Below are positions 16,720 through 28,536 of a DNA stretch of 37,688 bases, piece after piece (position 1 is the stretch's first letter; each line of letters opens with the position of its first letter). Source of the stretch: Betaproteobacteria bacterium RIFCSPLOWO2_02_FULL_66_14 (GTDB lineage: Bacteria > Pseudomonadota > Gammaproteobacteria > Burkholderiales > SG8-39); NCBI GenBank assembly GCA_001770475.1, contig MERB01000059.1, positions 8,955 to 46,642 on the forward strand, in the 5' to 3' direction. A program made the translations under genes and the position numbers. A model generated the notes under the pieces. That model saw only the letters and a program-made list of their open reading frames with translations, ran no database searches and had not been told where the DNA came from.

Positions 16720-17433
16720 CTAGACATGGACCAGGGTGCCCTCGTCTTCGCCGGAGACGACGCGGCGCAGGGCGTCCTGCTTGAAGATGTTGCATACATT
16801 GACCGGCAGTTTCTGGTCGCGGCACAGGGTGAGCGCGGTCGCGTCCATCACCTTGAGTTGCCGGCCGATCGCCTCGTCGAAGCTGACCCGGCTGAACCGT
16901 TGCGCCGCGGAGTCGCGCATCGGATCGGCAGTGTACACGCCGTCGACCTTGGTCGCCTTGACCACGATCTCGGCGCCGATTTCGCTGCCACGCAGGGCGG
17001 CGGCAGTGTCGGTGGTGAAGAACGGGTTGCCCGTGCCGGCGGCGAAAATGACGATCTTGCCTTCCTCGAGATAGCGAATCGCCTTGCCGCGGATGTAGGG
17101 TTCGACGACCTGTTCGATGTTGAGCGCGGACTGCACTCGCGCCGCGATGCCGGCGCGCCGCATCGCATCCTGCAACGCCAGCGCGTTCATCACCGTCGCG
17201 AGCATCCCCATGTAATCGGCCGTCGCGCGGTCCATCCCGGCCGCCCCCGGGGCGATGCCTCGAAAGATGTTGCCGCCGCCGATCACCACGCCGATTTCGA
17301 CGCCCATGCGGGCTACTGCGCCGATTTCGGCGACGATGCGATCGATCGTCTCGCGGTTGATGCCGTAGGGGTCGCCCCCCATCAGCGCTTCACCCGAGAG
17401 CTTGAGCAGAATGCGCTTGTACTTTGGCTGCAA
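16720..17433 (-). CDS. pyrH: UMP kinase
   Basis: PyrH phosphorylates UMP to UDP in pyrimidine nucleotide synthesis and is a hexameric amino-acid-kinase-fold enzyme regulated by GTP and UTP. The 237-residue protein starts '[18 protein letters not shown]' and has '[13 protein letters not shown]', '[19 protein letters not shown]' and '[20 protein letters not shown]', all diagnostic. The start is TTG at 17431-17433, the only start codon giving the family N-terminus, and GGAG lies upstream. The tsf-pyrH-frr order is standard in Proteobacteria. Confidence 0.97.
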   Translation of the reverse strand: MQPKYKRILLKLSGEALMGGDPYGINRETIDRIVAEIGAVARMGVEIGVVIGGGNIFRGIAPGAAGMDRATADYMGMLATVMNALALQDAMRRAGIAARVQSALNIEQVVEPYIRGKAIRYLEEGKIVIFAAGTGNPFFTTDTAAALRGSEIGAEIVVKATKVDGVYTADPMRDSAAQRFSRVSFDEAIGRQLKVMDATALTLCRDQKLPVNVCNIFKQDALRRVVSGEDEGTLVHV

Positions 17434-17454
17434 GTCCGGCTCCGGTGGTGGCGG

Positions 17455-18333
17455 CTAGCGTCCCCCGCCTGCCGCGGCCGCCACTTCGACCGCGAAATCG
17501 GTGGTCTTCTTGGCGAGCCCCTCGCCGACCACGAGAAAGCGGTATCCCGCGACGCGCGACTTCCTCGCCGCCAGCATTTTCCCGACCGTCTGCTTGTCGT
17601 CCTTGACGAACGGCTGGCCAAGCAGCGTGATTTCTCCCAGGAACTTGTTCAGTCCGCCCTCGACCATGCGTGCGACGATTTCGGGAGGCTTGCCGGATTC
17701 CCGGGCCCGCGCCTCGAGGATCTCGCGCTCGCGCGCGACGACCGTCTGCGGCACCTCGCTCCGGGACAGGTAGAGCGGTTTGGCGAACGCGATGTGCATT
17801 GCGACGTCCTTGCCGGCGTCCTCGGCACCGTCGTACTCCACCAGAACGCCGATCCGCGTGCCATGCAGGTACAGCCCGATCCGCGCGCCAGCCTCGATTC
17901 GTTCGAATCGCCGTACCGTGACGTTCTCGCCGATCTTCTGGACCAGCGCCTGACGGCGGGCCTCGACGGTCGTGCCGTCGATCGGCAGCGCGCCGAGCGC
18001 CGCCGCGTCGGCGGGGGCCGATTTCGCCACCACTTCCGCAAGCGCCCGCGCGAAGCCCACGAAATCCCCGTTCTTCGCGACAAAGTCGGTCTCGCAGTTG
18101 ATCTCGACCAACGCCCCGGTTCGCGCGTCGGCCGAAACCCAGGCGCCGATCACGCCCTCGGAAGCAATCCGCCCGGACGCCTTGTTCGCCTTGGCGCCGC
18201 TGCGGATGCGCAGGATTTCCTCCGCCTTCCCCAGATCGCCTCCCGATTCGGTGAGCGCTTTCTTGCACTCCATCATTCCGAGCCCGGTCATTTCACGAAG
18301 CTCTTTCACCAGGCCGGCGCTGATCTCTGACAT
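17455..18333 (-). CDS. tsf: Translation elongation factor Ts
   Basis: EF-Ts exchanges GDP for GTP on EF-Tu. The 292-residue protein has the N-terminal UBA-like domain ('SAGLVKELREMTGLGMMECKKALTE') and the core 'EINCETDFVAKN', whose Thr-Asp-Phe inserts near the Mg site of EF-Tu. Two dimerisation subdomains follow, with 'HIAFAKPLYLSRSEVP' and a helical coiled-coil part before the C-terminal module. The ATG (18331-18333) has a GGGAG-type ribosome-binding site. The 74-base gap to rpsB contains a terminator, so tsf expression depends on read-through or on its own promoter. Confidence 0.97.
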   Translation of the reverse strand: MSEISAGLVKELREMTGLGMMECKKALTESGGDLGKAEEILRIRSGAKANKASGRIASEGVIGAWVSADARTGALVEINCETDFVAKNGDFVGFARALAEVVAKSAPADAAALGALPIDGTTVEARRQALVQKIGENVTVRRFERIEAGARIGLYLHGTRIGVLVEYDGAEDAGKDVAMHIAFAKPLYLSRSEVPQTVVAREREILEARARESGKPPEIVARMVEGGLNKFLGEITLLGQPFVKDDKQTVGKMLAARKSRVAGYRFLVVGEGLAKKTTDFAVEVAAAAGGGR

Positions 18334-18363
18334 GCTGCTTGATCTCCCTCGCAATTCAGGCTG

Positions 18364-18385
18364 AAAAAAAAGGGCCGAAGCCCCC
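18364..18385 (-). terminator. Intercistronic Rho-independent terminator between rpsB and tsf
   Basis: On the minus strand, GGGC-TTCG-GCCC forms a stem closed by the very stable UUCG tetraloop and is followed at once by eight T. Two G-T wobble pairs can extend the base. This is the clearest terminator in the window. It lies between two co-directional genes normally counted as one operon, so it probably acts as an attenuator that makes S2 more abundant than EF-Ts and the downstream products. Confidence 0.85.
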
Positions 18386-18407
18386 TGCGCGATGCGGGTT
18401 CGGGCCC

Positions 18408-19154
18408 CTAGCCCCCGCTCGCTTCGTCGACCTCGACGAATTCGTCGCGCGATCCCGCGACCACCTCTTCCACGGCCATGGTGCGCCCTTCGAGCACCGC
18501 GTCGGCGATTCCGCGCGCATAGAGTCGGATCGCGCGACCCGAATCGTCGTTGCCGGGAATCACGTAAGAGATCCCTTCGGGCGTATGGTTCGTATCGACC
18601 ACGCCGACCACCGGGATTCCGAGCTTGGTCGCCTCGGCGATCGCGCCCTTCTGGTAGCCGACGTCGATCACGAACAGCGCGTCCGGGAGCCCCGTCAGGT
18701 CCTTGATTCCACCGAGCGAGCGCATCAGCTTGTCCATCTCGCGCTGAATGCCGAGGCCTTCCTTCTTGGAAAGTCTTTCGAGCGTTCCGTCCTGCGCCAT
18801 CTGCTCCATTTCCTTCAGCCGTTTGATCGACTGCTTGACGGTCTTGAAATTCGTCAGCATGCCGCCCAGCCAGCGGTGGTCGACGAAAGGCATGTTGCAG
18901 CGCAGGGCCTCTTCGCGAATGATCTCCCGTGCCTGTCGCTTGGTGCCAACGAACAGGACCACGCCCCGGTTCGAGGACAATTTACGCAGGAATTTGGTTG
19001 CCGCCTGGTACAACTCGAGAGTCTTCTCGAGATTGATGATGTGGATCCGGTTGCGGTGGCCGAAGATGTACGGGGCCATTCGCGGATTCCAATACCGGGT
19101 CTGGTGGCCGAAGTGAACGCCGGCCTCCAGCATTTGACGCATCGTCACTGACAT
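18408..19154 (-). CDS. rpsB: 30S ribosomal protein S2 (uS2)
   Basis: S2 joins late in small-subunit assembly and is needed to load S1. The 248-residue protein has the family start '[25 protein letters not shown]', the signatures '[11 protein letters not shown]' and '[21 protein letters not shown]', and '[19 protein letters not shown]'. An acidic C-terminus ends it. The ATG at 19152-19154 has an AGGAG ribosome-binding site. It heads the long minus-strand chain and is divergent from map, the usual arrangement. The leader is long and structured, which fits S2 autoregulation as known in E. coli. Confidence 0.98.
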   Translation of the reverse strand: MSVTMRQMLEAGVHFGHQTRYWNPRMAPYIFGHRNRIHIINLEKTLELYQAATKFLRKLSSNRGVVLFVGTKRQAREIIREEALRCNMPFVDHRWLGGMLTNFKTVKQSIKRLKEMEQMAQDGTLERLSKKEGLGIQREMDKLMRSLGGIKDLTGLPDALFVIDVGYQKGAIAEATKLGIPVVGVVDTNHTPEGISYVIPGNDDSGRAIRLYARGIADAVLEGRTMAVEEVVAGSRDEFVEVDEASGG

Positions 19155-19271
19155 CGATAGCTCCTGTGCAGGGTTGATCACTGCCGCTGCGGCCTACCAG
19201 CGATTTCCGCGTTTGCGGAAACACCCTTACTGGCCGGGCGGGATAGTGCCCGCGAACAACTCGCGAGCCAG
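19155..19271 (-). promoter_or_regulatory. Structured rpsB leader, possible S2-binding site
   Basis: The inferred leader is about 117 bases. It contains a perfect 7-bp hairpin, TTTCCGC-AAAC-GCGGAAA on the minus strand (19204-19221). A second, 5-bp GC hairpin lies further upstream (19238-19253, loop of six). In E. coli, S2 represses rpsB-tsf through its leader. I cannot confirm that this leader matches a known S2-binding fold. Confidence 0.4.
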
Positions 19272-19277
19272 CCGAAA

Positions 19278-19286
19278 ATTCTAGCA
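19278..19286 (-). promoter_or_regulatory. Candidate extended -10 promoter for rpsB
   Basis: The minus strand reads TGCTAGAAT, an extended -10 with TAGAAT matching five of six consensus positions. The surrounding AT-rich island is unusual in this GC-rich DNA. The start point would be near 19271. On the plus strand the same island contains CATAAT (19285-19290), a possible -10 for map, so the two promoters may overlap. Confidence 0.45.
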
Positions 19287-19310
19287 TAATCAGCGTTTTT
19301 TACGCAGCCC

Positions 19311-20111
19311 ATGCCAGTCAGTCTCAAGACCAGCGATGAAGTCGAGAAGATGCGCGTCGCCGGTCGTCTCGCCGCCGAGGTGCTCGATTACATCGAACCC
19401 CGGGTTCGCGCGGGCGTCAGCACGGCGCAGCTGAACGATCTGTGCCACGCCTACATGGTCGAGGTCCAGGGCACGATTCCCGCGCCCCTGAACTACGCCC
19501 CGCCCGGTTACAAGCCGTTCCCGAAATCGATCTGCACGTCGGTCAATCACCAGGTCTGCCACGGGATCCCGGGCGATCGCGTGCTGAAGACGGGCGACAT
19601 CCTGAACATTGACGTGACCGTCATCAAGGACGGGTATCACGGCGACAGCAGCCGGATGTACTTCGTCGGCGAGCCGAGCATCCAGGCGCGGCGCTTGGTC
19701 GACGCCACGTACGCCTGCATGTGGCGCGGGATCGAGCAGGTGCGGCCAGGAGCGCGCCTGGGCGACATCGGCGCGGCAATCCAGGGCTGCGCCGAGAGCC
19801 ACGGCTACTCCGTGGTGCGCGAGTTCTGCGGCCACGGCATCGGCCGCCGGTTCCACGAGGAACCCCAGGTGCTGCATTACGGTCGCCCGGGAACCGGGAT
19901 GGCGCTGGAGCCCGGAATGACGTTCACGATCGAACCCATGATCAACGCGGGCAAGGCCGCGATTCGCGAGCTTGCCGACGGCTGGACGATCGTCACCAAG
20001 GATCACAGTCTTTCCGCGCAATGGGAACACACGGTGCTGGTCACGGACCGCGGATACGAAGTCATGACGCTGTCCGCCGGCGCGCCGCCGCCACCGCCGT
20101 CGATGGCCTAG
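19311..20111 (+). CDS. map: Methionine aminopeptidase type I
   Basis: Map removes the N-terminal methionine from new proteins after deformylation. The 266-residue pita-bread-fold protein shows the metal ligands in order: Asp in 'ILNIDVTVIKDGYHGDSSRMY' (two), His in 'EFCGHGIGRRFHEEP', Glu in 'MTFTIEPMIN' and Glu in 'SAQWEHTVLVT'. A short tail with a run of five prolines ends the protein. The ATG at 19311 has no clear Shine-Dalgarno sequence, and with a start point near 19297 its leader would be very short. It is followed by glnD after 16 bases. Confidence 0.97.
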   Translation: MPVSLKTSDEVEKMRVAGRLAAEVLDYIEPRVRAGVSTAQLNDLCHAYMVEVQGTIPAPLNYAPPGYKPFPKSICTSVNHQVCHGIPGDRVLKTGDILNIDVTVIKDGYHGDSSRMYFVGEPSIQARRLVDATYACMWRGIEQVRPGARLGDIGAAIQGCAESHGYSVVREFCGHGIGRRFHEEPQVLHYGRPGTGMALEPGMTFTIEPMINAGKAAIRELADGWTIVTKDHSLSAQWEHTVLVTDRGYEVMTLSAGAPPPPPSMA

Positions 20112-20127
20112 CGCGCCGCGGGCGATC

Positions 20128-22704
20128 GTGAGCGCAATCCCGCCGCCGGGCACCGCTGCGACGGAACGCTGGCGCGGCGAGTTGCGCGACGGCCGCAGCG
20201 CGCTGCGCGAGGCGCACGCCCGGGGCATGCGCCCGGCGCGGTTGCTGCGCCTGCATTCGCAGCTCATCGATCGCGTGCTGCGCGACCTCTGGCGCGAGAT
20301 CGCGCCGGTTGCCGACGGCGCGCTCGTCGCGACGGGCGGGTACGGGCGCGGCGAGCTGTTTCCCCATTCCGACATCGACCTGCTGGTCCTGCTCGCGCGC
20401 GAGCCCGCCACGGAGGAGCACGAACGCCTTGGACGCTTGATCGGGCTGCTTTGGGACATCGGTCTGGAAGCCGGGCACGGCGTGCGGACCGTGGAATCCT
20501 GCGTCGAGTCGGCGCGCGCGGACGTCACGGTGGAGACCGCGCTGCTCGAAGCGCGTTTCCTTGCCGGCAGCCGCAGCCTGTACCGCAGATTCGAGGAAAC
20601 CATGGCGCGGGCGCGCCACGCGGTGGACTTCCTTCGCGCCAAGCAGCTCGAGCAGGAGCAGCGGCACGCCAAGCATCAGGACACGCCGTTCGCGCTCGAG
20701 CCCAATCTCAAGGAATCCCCGGGCGGTCTGCGGGACGTGCAGGTGATCCGCTGGATTGCGCGGGCCAGCGGACTCGGCGAGCGGTGGCGCGATCTCGAGC
20801 GGCAGGGCCTTTTGCAGCGCGCCGAGGCGCTGCAGCTCGCACGCCACGAGGCGCTGCTCCAGGATCTGCGGATTCGCCTTCACTATCTCGCCGGGCGCCG
20901 CGAAGACCGCCTGGTGTTCGATTTCCAGAATGCGCTCGCCGAACAGTGCGGACTGCACGCGAGCGCCACCCGCCGCGCCGGCGAAAGGCTCATGCAGCGG
21001 TATTACCGCACCGCAAAAGGCGTCACCCAGCTCAACACGCTGCTGCTGCAGAATCTCGAGGCGGTGCTCGCGCCGCCGCCGGATTTTCCGCCGCGCCTGC
21101 TCAACGAGCGGTTCCAGGTGCGCGGGGAACTGCTCGAGGCGCGCGACGAGAGCGTGTTCGAACGCACGCCGACGTCGATCCTCGAGAGTTTCGTCCTCCT
21201 GCAGCAGCATCAGGATCTGCGCGGCATGACTGCCGCGACGCTGCGAGCGCTGTGGCGAGCCCGCAACCGCGTCAACGGCGCATACCGTCGCGACCCCGTG
21301 GCGCGACTGCTGTTCCTCGATTTCCTCCAGCAGCCGCGCGGCATCGTGCACCAGTCGCGGCGCATGAACCAGTACGACATCCTCGGCCGTTACCTGCCCG
21401 AATTCGGGCGCATCGTCGGTCAGATGCAGCACGACCTGTTCCACGTCTACACCGTGGACCAGCATATCCTGATGGTGCTGCGCAACCTGCGGCGCTTCAC
21501 GATGCCCGAGCTGGCGCACGAGTTCCCGCTCTGCAGCCAGCTGATGAGCGGCTTCGAGCGACGCTGGCTCATCTACATCGCCGCGCTTTATCACGATATC
21601 GCGAAGGGACGCGGCGGCGACCACTCCGAGCTCGGCGCCCGCGACGCGCGGCGATTCTGCCGTCGGCATGGGCTGTCCGCGGAAGACGCCGCGATGGTCG
21701 AATTTCTGGTTGCAGACCATCTGACGATGTCCAAGGTCGCGCAAAAGCAGGACGTCTACGACCCGGAGGTGGTGCAGAACTTCGCCACGCTCGTCGGAAG
21801 CGAGCGACGGTTGACCGCGCTTTACCTGCTGACGGTCGCCGACGTACGCGGCACCAGCCCGAAAGTGTGGAATGCGTGGAAGGCCAAGCTGCTGGAAGAC
21901 CTGTACCGCGCCGCCCGTCGCGTGCTGGCGGGCGAGGTGCCGCCGCGCGAAGCAGTGGTGGCGGAGAAACAGGCCGAAGCTGCGCGTCTACTGAGGCTGT
22001 ACGCCCTGTCGCCGCACGTCGAAGACGAACTCTGGTCGCAGCTCGACGCGCCGTACTTCCTGCGGCACGACGCGCAGGAAATCGCCTGGCAGACGCGCAA
22101 TCTGCATTTCCGGGTCCGGACCCCAACCCCGGTGGTCAAGGCCCGCCTCGCGCCGATGGGCGAAGGTCTGCAGGTGATGATCTATGCGCCGGACCGCGAA
22201 CGTCTGTTCGCGCGCATCTGCGGGTACTTCGAGCGCGCGGGGTTCAACATCGTCGAGGCAAAGATTCACACTACCCGCTACGGGTACGCGCTCGATACGT
22301 TTCTCGTGCTCGGCCAGGGTTCCGGGGTGCACTACCGCGACCTGATCAACCTCATCGAGCGCGGCCTCAGCGAGGAAATCGCCTCCAGGGACGACCTCGG
22401 GCCGCCGCGCTCGGGGCGGCTGTCGCGGCGCGTGCTGCACTATCCGATTTCTCCGGTGGTCGACATCCGTCCCGACGAACGCGGCACGTACCACGTGTTG
22501 TCGATCGTCGCCGCCGATCGTCCGGGATTGCTTTACGGCATCGCACGGGCGCTCACCGGACGTCACATCAACCTGCACTCGGCCAAGATCAACACCCTGG
22601 GCGACCGTGCCGAGGACGTGTTCCTGCTCTCCGGAACCGCGCTGGCGGACGCCAAGGACGTCCTCAGGCTCGAGCAGGAAATGCTCGAGGTGCTGCAGGT
22701 CTGA
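20128..22704 (+). CDS. glnD: [Protein-PII] uridylyltransferase / uridylyl-removing enzyme
   Basis: GlnD senses glutamine and adds or removes UMP on PII proteins (GlnB/GlnK), setting nitrogen metabolism. The 858-residue protein has an N-terminal nucleotidyltransferase domain with 'GGYGRGELFPHSDIDLLVL' (GG at 70-71, Asp82 and Asp84), then the GlnD-linked helical region. The HD hydrolase domain has His489-Asp490 in 'ALYHDIAKGRGGDHSELG'. Two C-terminal ACT domains start near residues 682 and 787 ('IVAADRPGLLYGIARALTGRHINLHSAKI') and bind glutamine. The start is GTG at 20128. It converges with def, with 21 bases between the stop codons and no obvious terminator. Confidence 0.97.
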   Translation: MSAIPPPGTAATERWRGELRDGRSALREAHARGMRPARLLRLHSQLIDRVLRDLWREIAPVADGALVATGGYGRGELFPHSDIDLLVLLAREPATEEHERLGRLIGLLWDIGLEAGHGVRTVESCVESARADVTVETALLEARFLAGSRSLYRRFEETMARARHAVDFLRAKQLEQEQRHAKHQDTPFALEPNLKESPGGLRDVQVIRWIARASGLGERWRDLERQGLLQRAEALQLARHEALLQDLRIRLHYLAGRREDRLVFDFQNALAEQCGLHASATRRAGERLMQRYYRTAKGVTQLNTLLLQNLEAVLAPPPDFPPRLLNERFQVRGELLEARDESVFERTPTSILESFVLLQQHQDLRGMTAATLRALWRARNRVNGAYRRDPVARLLFLDFLQQPRGIVHQSRRMNQYDILGRYLPEFGRIVGQMQHDLFHVYTVDQHILMVLRNLRRFTMPELAHEFPLCSQLMSGFERRWLIYIAALYHDIAKGRGGDHSELGARDARRFCRRHGLSAEDAAMVEFLVADHLTMSKVAQKQDVYDPEVVQNFATLVGSERRLTALYLLTVADVRGTSPKVWNAWKAKLLEDLYRAARRVLAGEVPPREAVVAEKQAEAARLLRLYALSPHVEDELWSQLDAPYFLRHDAQEIAWQTRNLHFRVRTPTPVVKARLAPMGEGLQVMIYAPDRERLFARICGYFERAGFNIVEAKIHTTRYGYALDTFLVLGQGSGVHYRDLINLIERGLSEEIASRDDLGPPRSGRLSRRVLHYPISPVVDIRPDERGTYHVLSIVAADRPGLLYGIARALTGRHINLHSAKINTLGDRAEDVFLLSGTALADAKDVLRLEQEMLEVLQV

Positions 22705-22725
22705 GTCCCCGTCGGGATCCCCGGG

Positions 22726-23259
22726 TCAATCTTCGGGCGGCAGATCCTCGCCGGGGAAAAGCGCCTCGATGAATCCGAAGCGCGACAGGTCGCGCAGCCT
22801 CATCGGGTAAAGGATTCCGTCCAGGTGATCGCATTCGTGCTGCACCACGCGCGCGTGGAAACCCTGCACGCTGCGCTCGAACTTCGCGCCGCCCTCGTCG
22901 AACCCGGCGTAGCGCACGCTCGAGAAACGGGGCACCCAACCCCGCATTCCGGGCACCGAAAGGCAGCCTTCCCAGTCTTCGTTGATTTCTCCGGAGAGCG
23001 GCTCGATCCGGGGATTGATCAGCACCGTGTCCGGAACCTCCTCGGCCTGGGGGTAGCGCGGATTGGCGTGCACGCCGAAGATCACGACGCGCAGATTGAC
23101 CCCGATTTGCGGCGCCGCGAGCCCCGCCCCGTCGAGGTGCGTCATGGTGTCGCGCAGGTCGCCGAGAAGCGCCAGCAACCCGGGGGTTCCGAAGCGTTCT
23201 ACCGGGAGCGCTTTCCGCAGCAGCCTCGGATCGCCCATCCTCAGGACTTCGCGGATCAT
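22726..23259 (-). CDS. def: Peptide deformylase
   Basis: The enzyme removes the formyl group from the N-terminal methionine of new proteins. The 177-residue protein has all three motifs: '[11 protein letters not shown]' (I), '[11 protein letters not shown]' (II, with the metal-binding Cys) and '[12 protein letters not shown]' (III, with two His and the catalytic Glu). The C-terminus ('[21 protein letters not shown]') resembles the betaproteobacterial copy not linked to fmt, so a second def elsewhere in the genome is likely. The ATG (23257-23259) overlaps the preceding phosphorylase stop codon (ATGA). Confidence 0.95.
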   Translation of the reverse strand: MIREVLRMGDPRLLRKALPVERFGTPGLLALLGDLRDTMTHLDGAGLAAPQIGVNLRVVIFGVHANPRYPQAEEVPDTVLINPRIEPLSGEINEDWEGCLSVPGMRGWVPRFSSVRYAGFDEGGAKFERSVQGFHARVVQHECDHLDGILYPMRLRDLSRFGFIEALFPGEDLPPED

Positions 23260-23993
23260 CCGCCCGCCAGCCGCTCGATGATCTTGCGCACGCGCGCCAT
23301 CGCGCCCGCCAGCACGGCTTCGATCGCCTCGAGCGCGATGCGCTGCGCGCTGTCGCCGCGGCCGGCGGCGTAGTTCGCGACAACCGCGATCGCGGCGTAC
23401 TCGAGCGCGAGTTCCCGCGCCAGCGCGGCCTCGGGCATCCCGGTCATTCCCACCAGGTCGGCGCCGTCCCGCTCCAAACGCGTGATTTCGGCTGCCGTTT
23501 CCAGGCGCGGGCCCTGGGTTGCCGCATAAACGCAGCCATCGACGATCGATTCGCCGCAATCGCTGGCGGCGCGCAGGACACGCTCACGCAAACGGCCCGA
23601 ATACGGCTCGGTGAAATCGACGTGCGTCACCGCCATGCCCTTGCCTTCGAAAAACGTCGCTGCACGGCCCCACGTGTAATCGATGAGTTGGTGCGGTAGC
23701 GCGAGCGTACCGGGGACGAGATCGGGTCGAATGCCGCCGGCCGAGGCGATCGACACGATCGCCGTCGCCTGCACTTCGCGGAGCGCCCAGACGTTGGCGC
23801 GATAGTTGACTTCGTGCGGCGCAATCGTGTGTCCGTAGCCGTGGCGCGCGAGAAACACGAGCGGGCTTCCGCCCAGGCGGCCGAAGGTCAGCGGTCCCGA
23901 GGGCTCGCCAAACGGCGTCCGGACGGCCTTGCGGTCCGTCACTTCGAGGTTGGCCAGCTGGGACAGCCCGCTGCCGCCGATCACCGCGAGCAC
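23256..23993 (-). CDS. S-methyl-5'-thioinosine phosphorylase (MTA phosphorylase family)
   Basis: This 245-residue purine nucleoside phosphorylase belongs to the MTAP/PNP-type family. It has '[12 protein letters not shown]' at the N-terminus, '[21 protein letters not shown]' for phosphate and sugar binding, '[20 protein letters not shown]' and '[19 protein letters not shown]'. The stretch '[17 protein letters not shown]' and 'NYAAGRGD', where MTAP has a conserved Asp motif, point to the methylthioinosine branch known from Pseudomonas aeruginosa. That enzyme would release hypoxanthine and methylthioribose 1-phosphate. The upstream gene hpt would salvage the hypoxanthine, which supports this reading. 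Start GTG 23991-23993, one base after the hpt stop, with GGGAG upstream. Confidence 0.82.
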   Translation of the reverse strand: MLAVIGGSGLSQLANLEVTDRKAVRTPFGEPSGPLTFGRLGGSPLVFLARHGYGHTIAPHEVNYRANVWALREVQATAIVSIASAGGIRPDLVPGTLALPHQLIDYTWGRAATFFEGKGMAVTHVDFTEPYSGRLRERVLRAASDCGESIVDGCVYAATQGPRLETAAEITRLERDGADLVGMTGMPEAALARELALEYAAIAVVANYAAGRGDSAQRIALEAIEAVLAGAMARVRKIIERLAGG

Positions 23994-23994
23994 T

Positions 23995-24543
23995 TCAACG
24001 CTCCCGCATGGCACGGATTTCCGGCAGGTTTCTCCACAAGCCCCGGGCGTCCATGCCGCAGCCGAATACGAAACGGTCCGGGATCCGCAGGCCGACGAAA
24101 TCCGCCGCGTAGGGCTTGGCCTCGGAGCGCAGCTTTTCGACCAGAACGGCGCTGTGAAAGCTCGTGGCTCCCAAACCGAGCACGCGATCGCGCAGGGCCT
24201 GCAGCGTCTGTCCGGCATCGAGGATGTCGTCGAGCGCGAGCACTGCGCGGCCGCGCACGCGATCCGACGGCGGCACTCTCCAGAGGAGTTCCCCGCCTCG
24301 TGTTTCCGCGCCATAACGCGTGGCGTCCGCGTAGTCGAGATCGAGCGGAAACCGCAGGCGCGGCAGCAGCTGCCCGGCAAACACGACGGCGCCGCGCAAC
24401 AGGATCAGCACCAGCGGGTAGCTTTGCCACAGCCGGGCGTGAACCTCTTCGGCGAGCCGCTGCACCGCGGTCTCGACCTCGACCGCGCTCGCGATCAGTT
24501 CGGACTCGGCGAGAAAATCCCAGGCTTCCCGGAGCGTCGCCAT
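23995..24543 (-). CDS. hpt: Hypoxanthine-guanine phosphoribosyltransferase
   Basis: Hpt converts hypoxanthine or guanine and PRPP to IMP or GMP. The 182-residue type I phosphoribosyltransferase has the PRPP-binding loop 'VLALDDILDAGQTL' (101-114), 'LVLILLRGAVVFAGQLL' for the pyrophosphate loop, and 'VEKLRSEAKPYAADFVGLRIPDRFVFGCGMD', where the Lys and the aromatic residue contact the purine. It lies 24 bases after galU. It is followed after one base by the methylthioinosine phosphorylase, so the two probably form a purine salvage unit. Confidence 0.92.
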   Translation of the reverse strand: MATLREAWDFLAESELIASAVEVETAVQRLAEEVHARLWQSYPLVLILLRGAVVFAGQLLPRLRFPLDLDYADATRYGAETRGGELLWRVPPSDRVRGRAVLALDDILDAGQTLQALRDRVLGLGATSFHSAVLVEKLRSEAKPYAADFVGLRIPDRFVFGCGMDARGLWRNLPEIRAMRER

Positions 24544-24567
24544 GACGCCGAGTATATCGGCCGCGCC

Positions 24568-27461
<2,894 letters not shown>

Positions 27462-28505
27462 TCAGGAGAACAGCCGCAGCGCCACCGCGCTGCCCGAATC
27501 GAAGCCCTGAGCGTCGAACATCGCCTTGACCGCGCCGAGCTGCAACTCGATCGCCGAGAATTCGCGCTCCTCGAGCGTGTGACCATTGTCGTCGACGAGT
27601 CGGCCTTCGAGCGACGCTGCCATCCTGCGGGCCGCCGAAGCCATGGCCTGAAAGGTTCGGCGCGTGTCGGGCGCGCGGGCGACGTCGAGCATGAACGAAA
27701 GCCCGGTGTCCGGCTCACCCTCCGCCTTCCCCGCAGCGAACGCGCCACCGTCACGACGTTCGACCGAAAAGAGAATCGTGTCGCCGTCGCCGCGGGCCGC
27801 GTACCGCCCATCCGCGCCCGGCGTGAGCCCTTCCGCCAGCGCCAGCGCGTGAATTCGGCCGGGGTCGAACCCGGCGCCCGCCCCGGACACCACGTGCACG
27901 ACGACCTGCACGTCGACGTCCTTGCAGAACCGATCCAGTTCACGCGCCCGATCCACTGCGACGCGGAGATCCGTCGCGCCGATCGTTGCACGGGTCGCCG
28001 CAGCGATGGTGTCGATGGCGGCGCGGAACTCGATCAGCTCGGCCTCGCCGATCGCACCTTCGCGAGTGACCAGCTGCAGCCCGGCCTTCAGCGCGAGCGA
28101 CGAGTCGCCGTTTCCCTGCGCCAGCGGAAACCACCGGGTTCCATCGGGCGAGTAGGCGAGGATCGCGCGCTTCGCAAACAGGTGTCCGAACGGTTTCCAG
28201 CGATCGCGCAGGCCGTCGGTCGCCGTCGGCGCGGCGAACGCCAGATCGACGACATAATCGACACGCGAATCCGGCATCGCGGGACGCCCCGCTTCCTCCG
28301 GCCGGGGCGTCGCGACGCGGCCTTCCGGCATTGGCGCGACCTTGCGTGCGGGCGCAGGCGCCTCGAGCAGTGCGTCGCCCGCCGGGGACCGGAAGGCAGC
28401 CTCCGCGTCACGCCGCACGCGGCGCTCCTGGATGCGGTTGTAGGCGAACACGCCGGCCACGACCAGCGCGCCGATCGCCAGCAGTGCAAGTTGAAGTTCG
28501 GTCAT
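27462..28505 (-). CDS. zipA: ZipA-like cell division protein
   Basis: ZipA anchors FtsZ polymers to the inner membrane. The 347-residue protein has one N-terminal membrane helix (residues 4-22, 'LQLALLAIGALVVAGVFAY') followed by basic residues. A Pro/Ala-rich linker covers about 45-75, and a C-terminal domain (from about residue 80) matches the FtsZ-binding ZipA fold at low similarity ('YVVDLAFAAP', 'LALAEGLTPGADGRY', 'MLDVARAPDTRRTFQAMASAARRMAASLEG'). The similarity to E. coli ZipA is weak, so context (between smc and ligA) carries much of the call. Betaproteobacterial homologues are annotated the same way. Confidence 0.82.
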   Translation of the reverse strand: MTELQLALLAIGALVVAGVFAYNRIQERRVRRDAEAAFRSPAGDALLEAPAPARKVAPMPEGRVATPRPEEAGRPAMPDSRVDYVVDLAFAAPTATDGLRDRWKPFGHLFAKRAILAYSPDGTRWFPLAQGNGDSSLALKAGLQLVTREGAIGEAELIEFRAAIDTIAAATRATIGATDLRVAVDRARELDRFCKDVDVQVVVHVVSGAGAGFDPGRIHALALAEGLTPGADGRYAARGDGDTILFSVERRDGGAFAAGKAEGEPDTGLSFMLDVARAPDTRRTFQAMASAARRMAASLEGRLVDDNGHTLEEREFSAIELQLGAVKAMFDAQGFDSGSAVALRLFS

Positions 28506-28536
28506 GTCGGGATCCCGGCGGCGGTTTCGACGGGCG

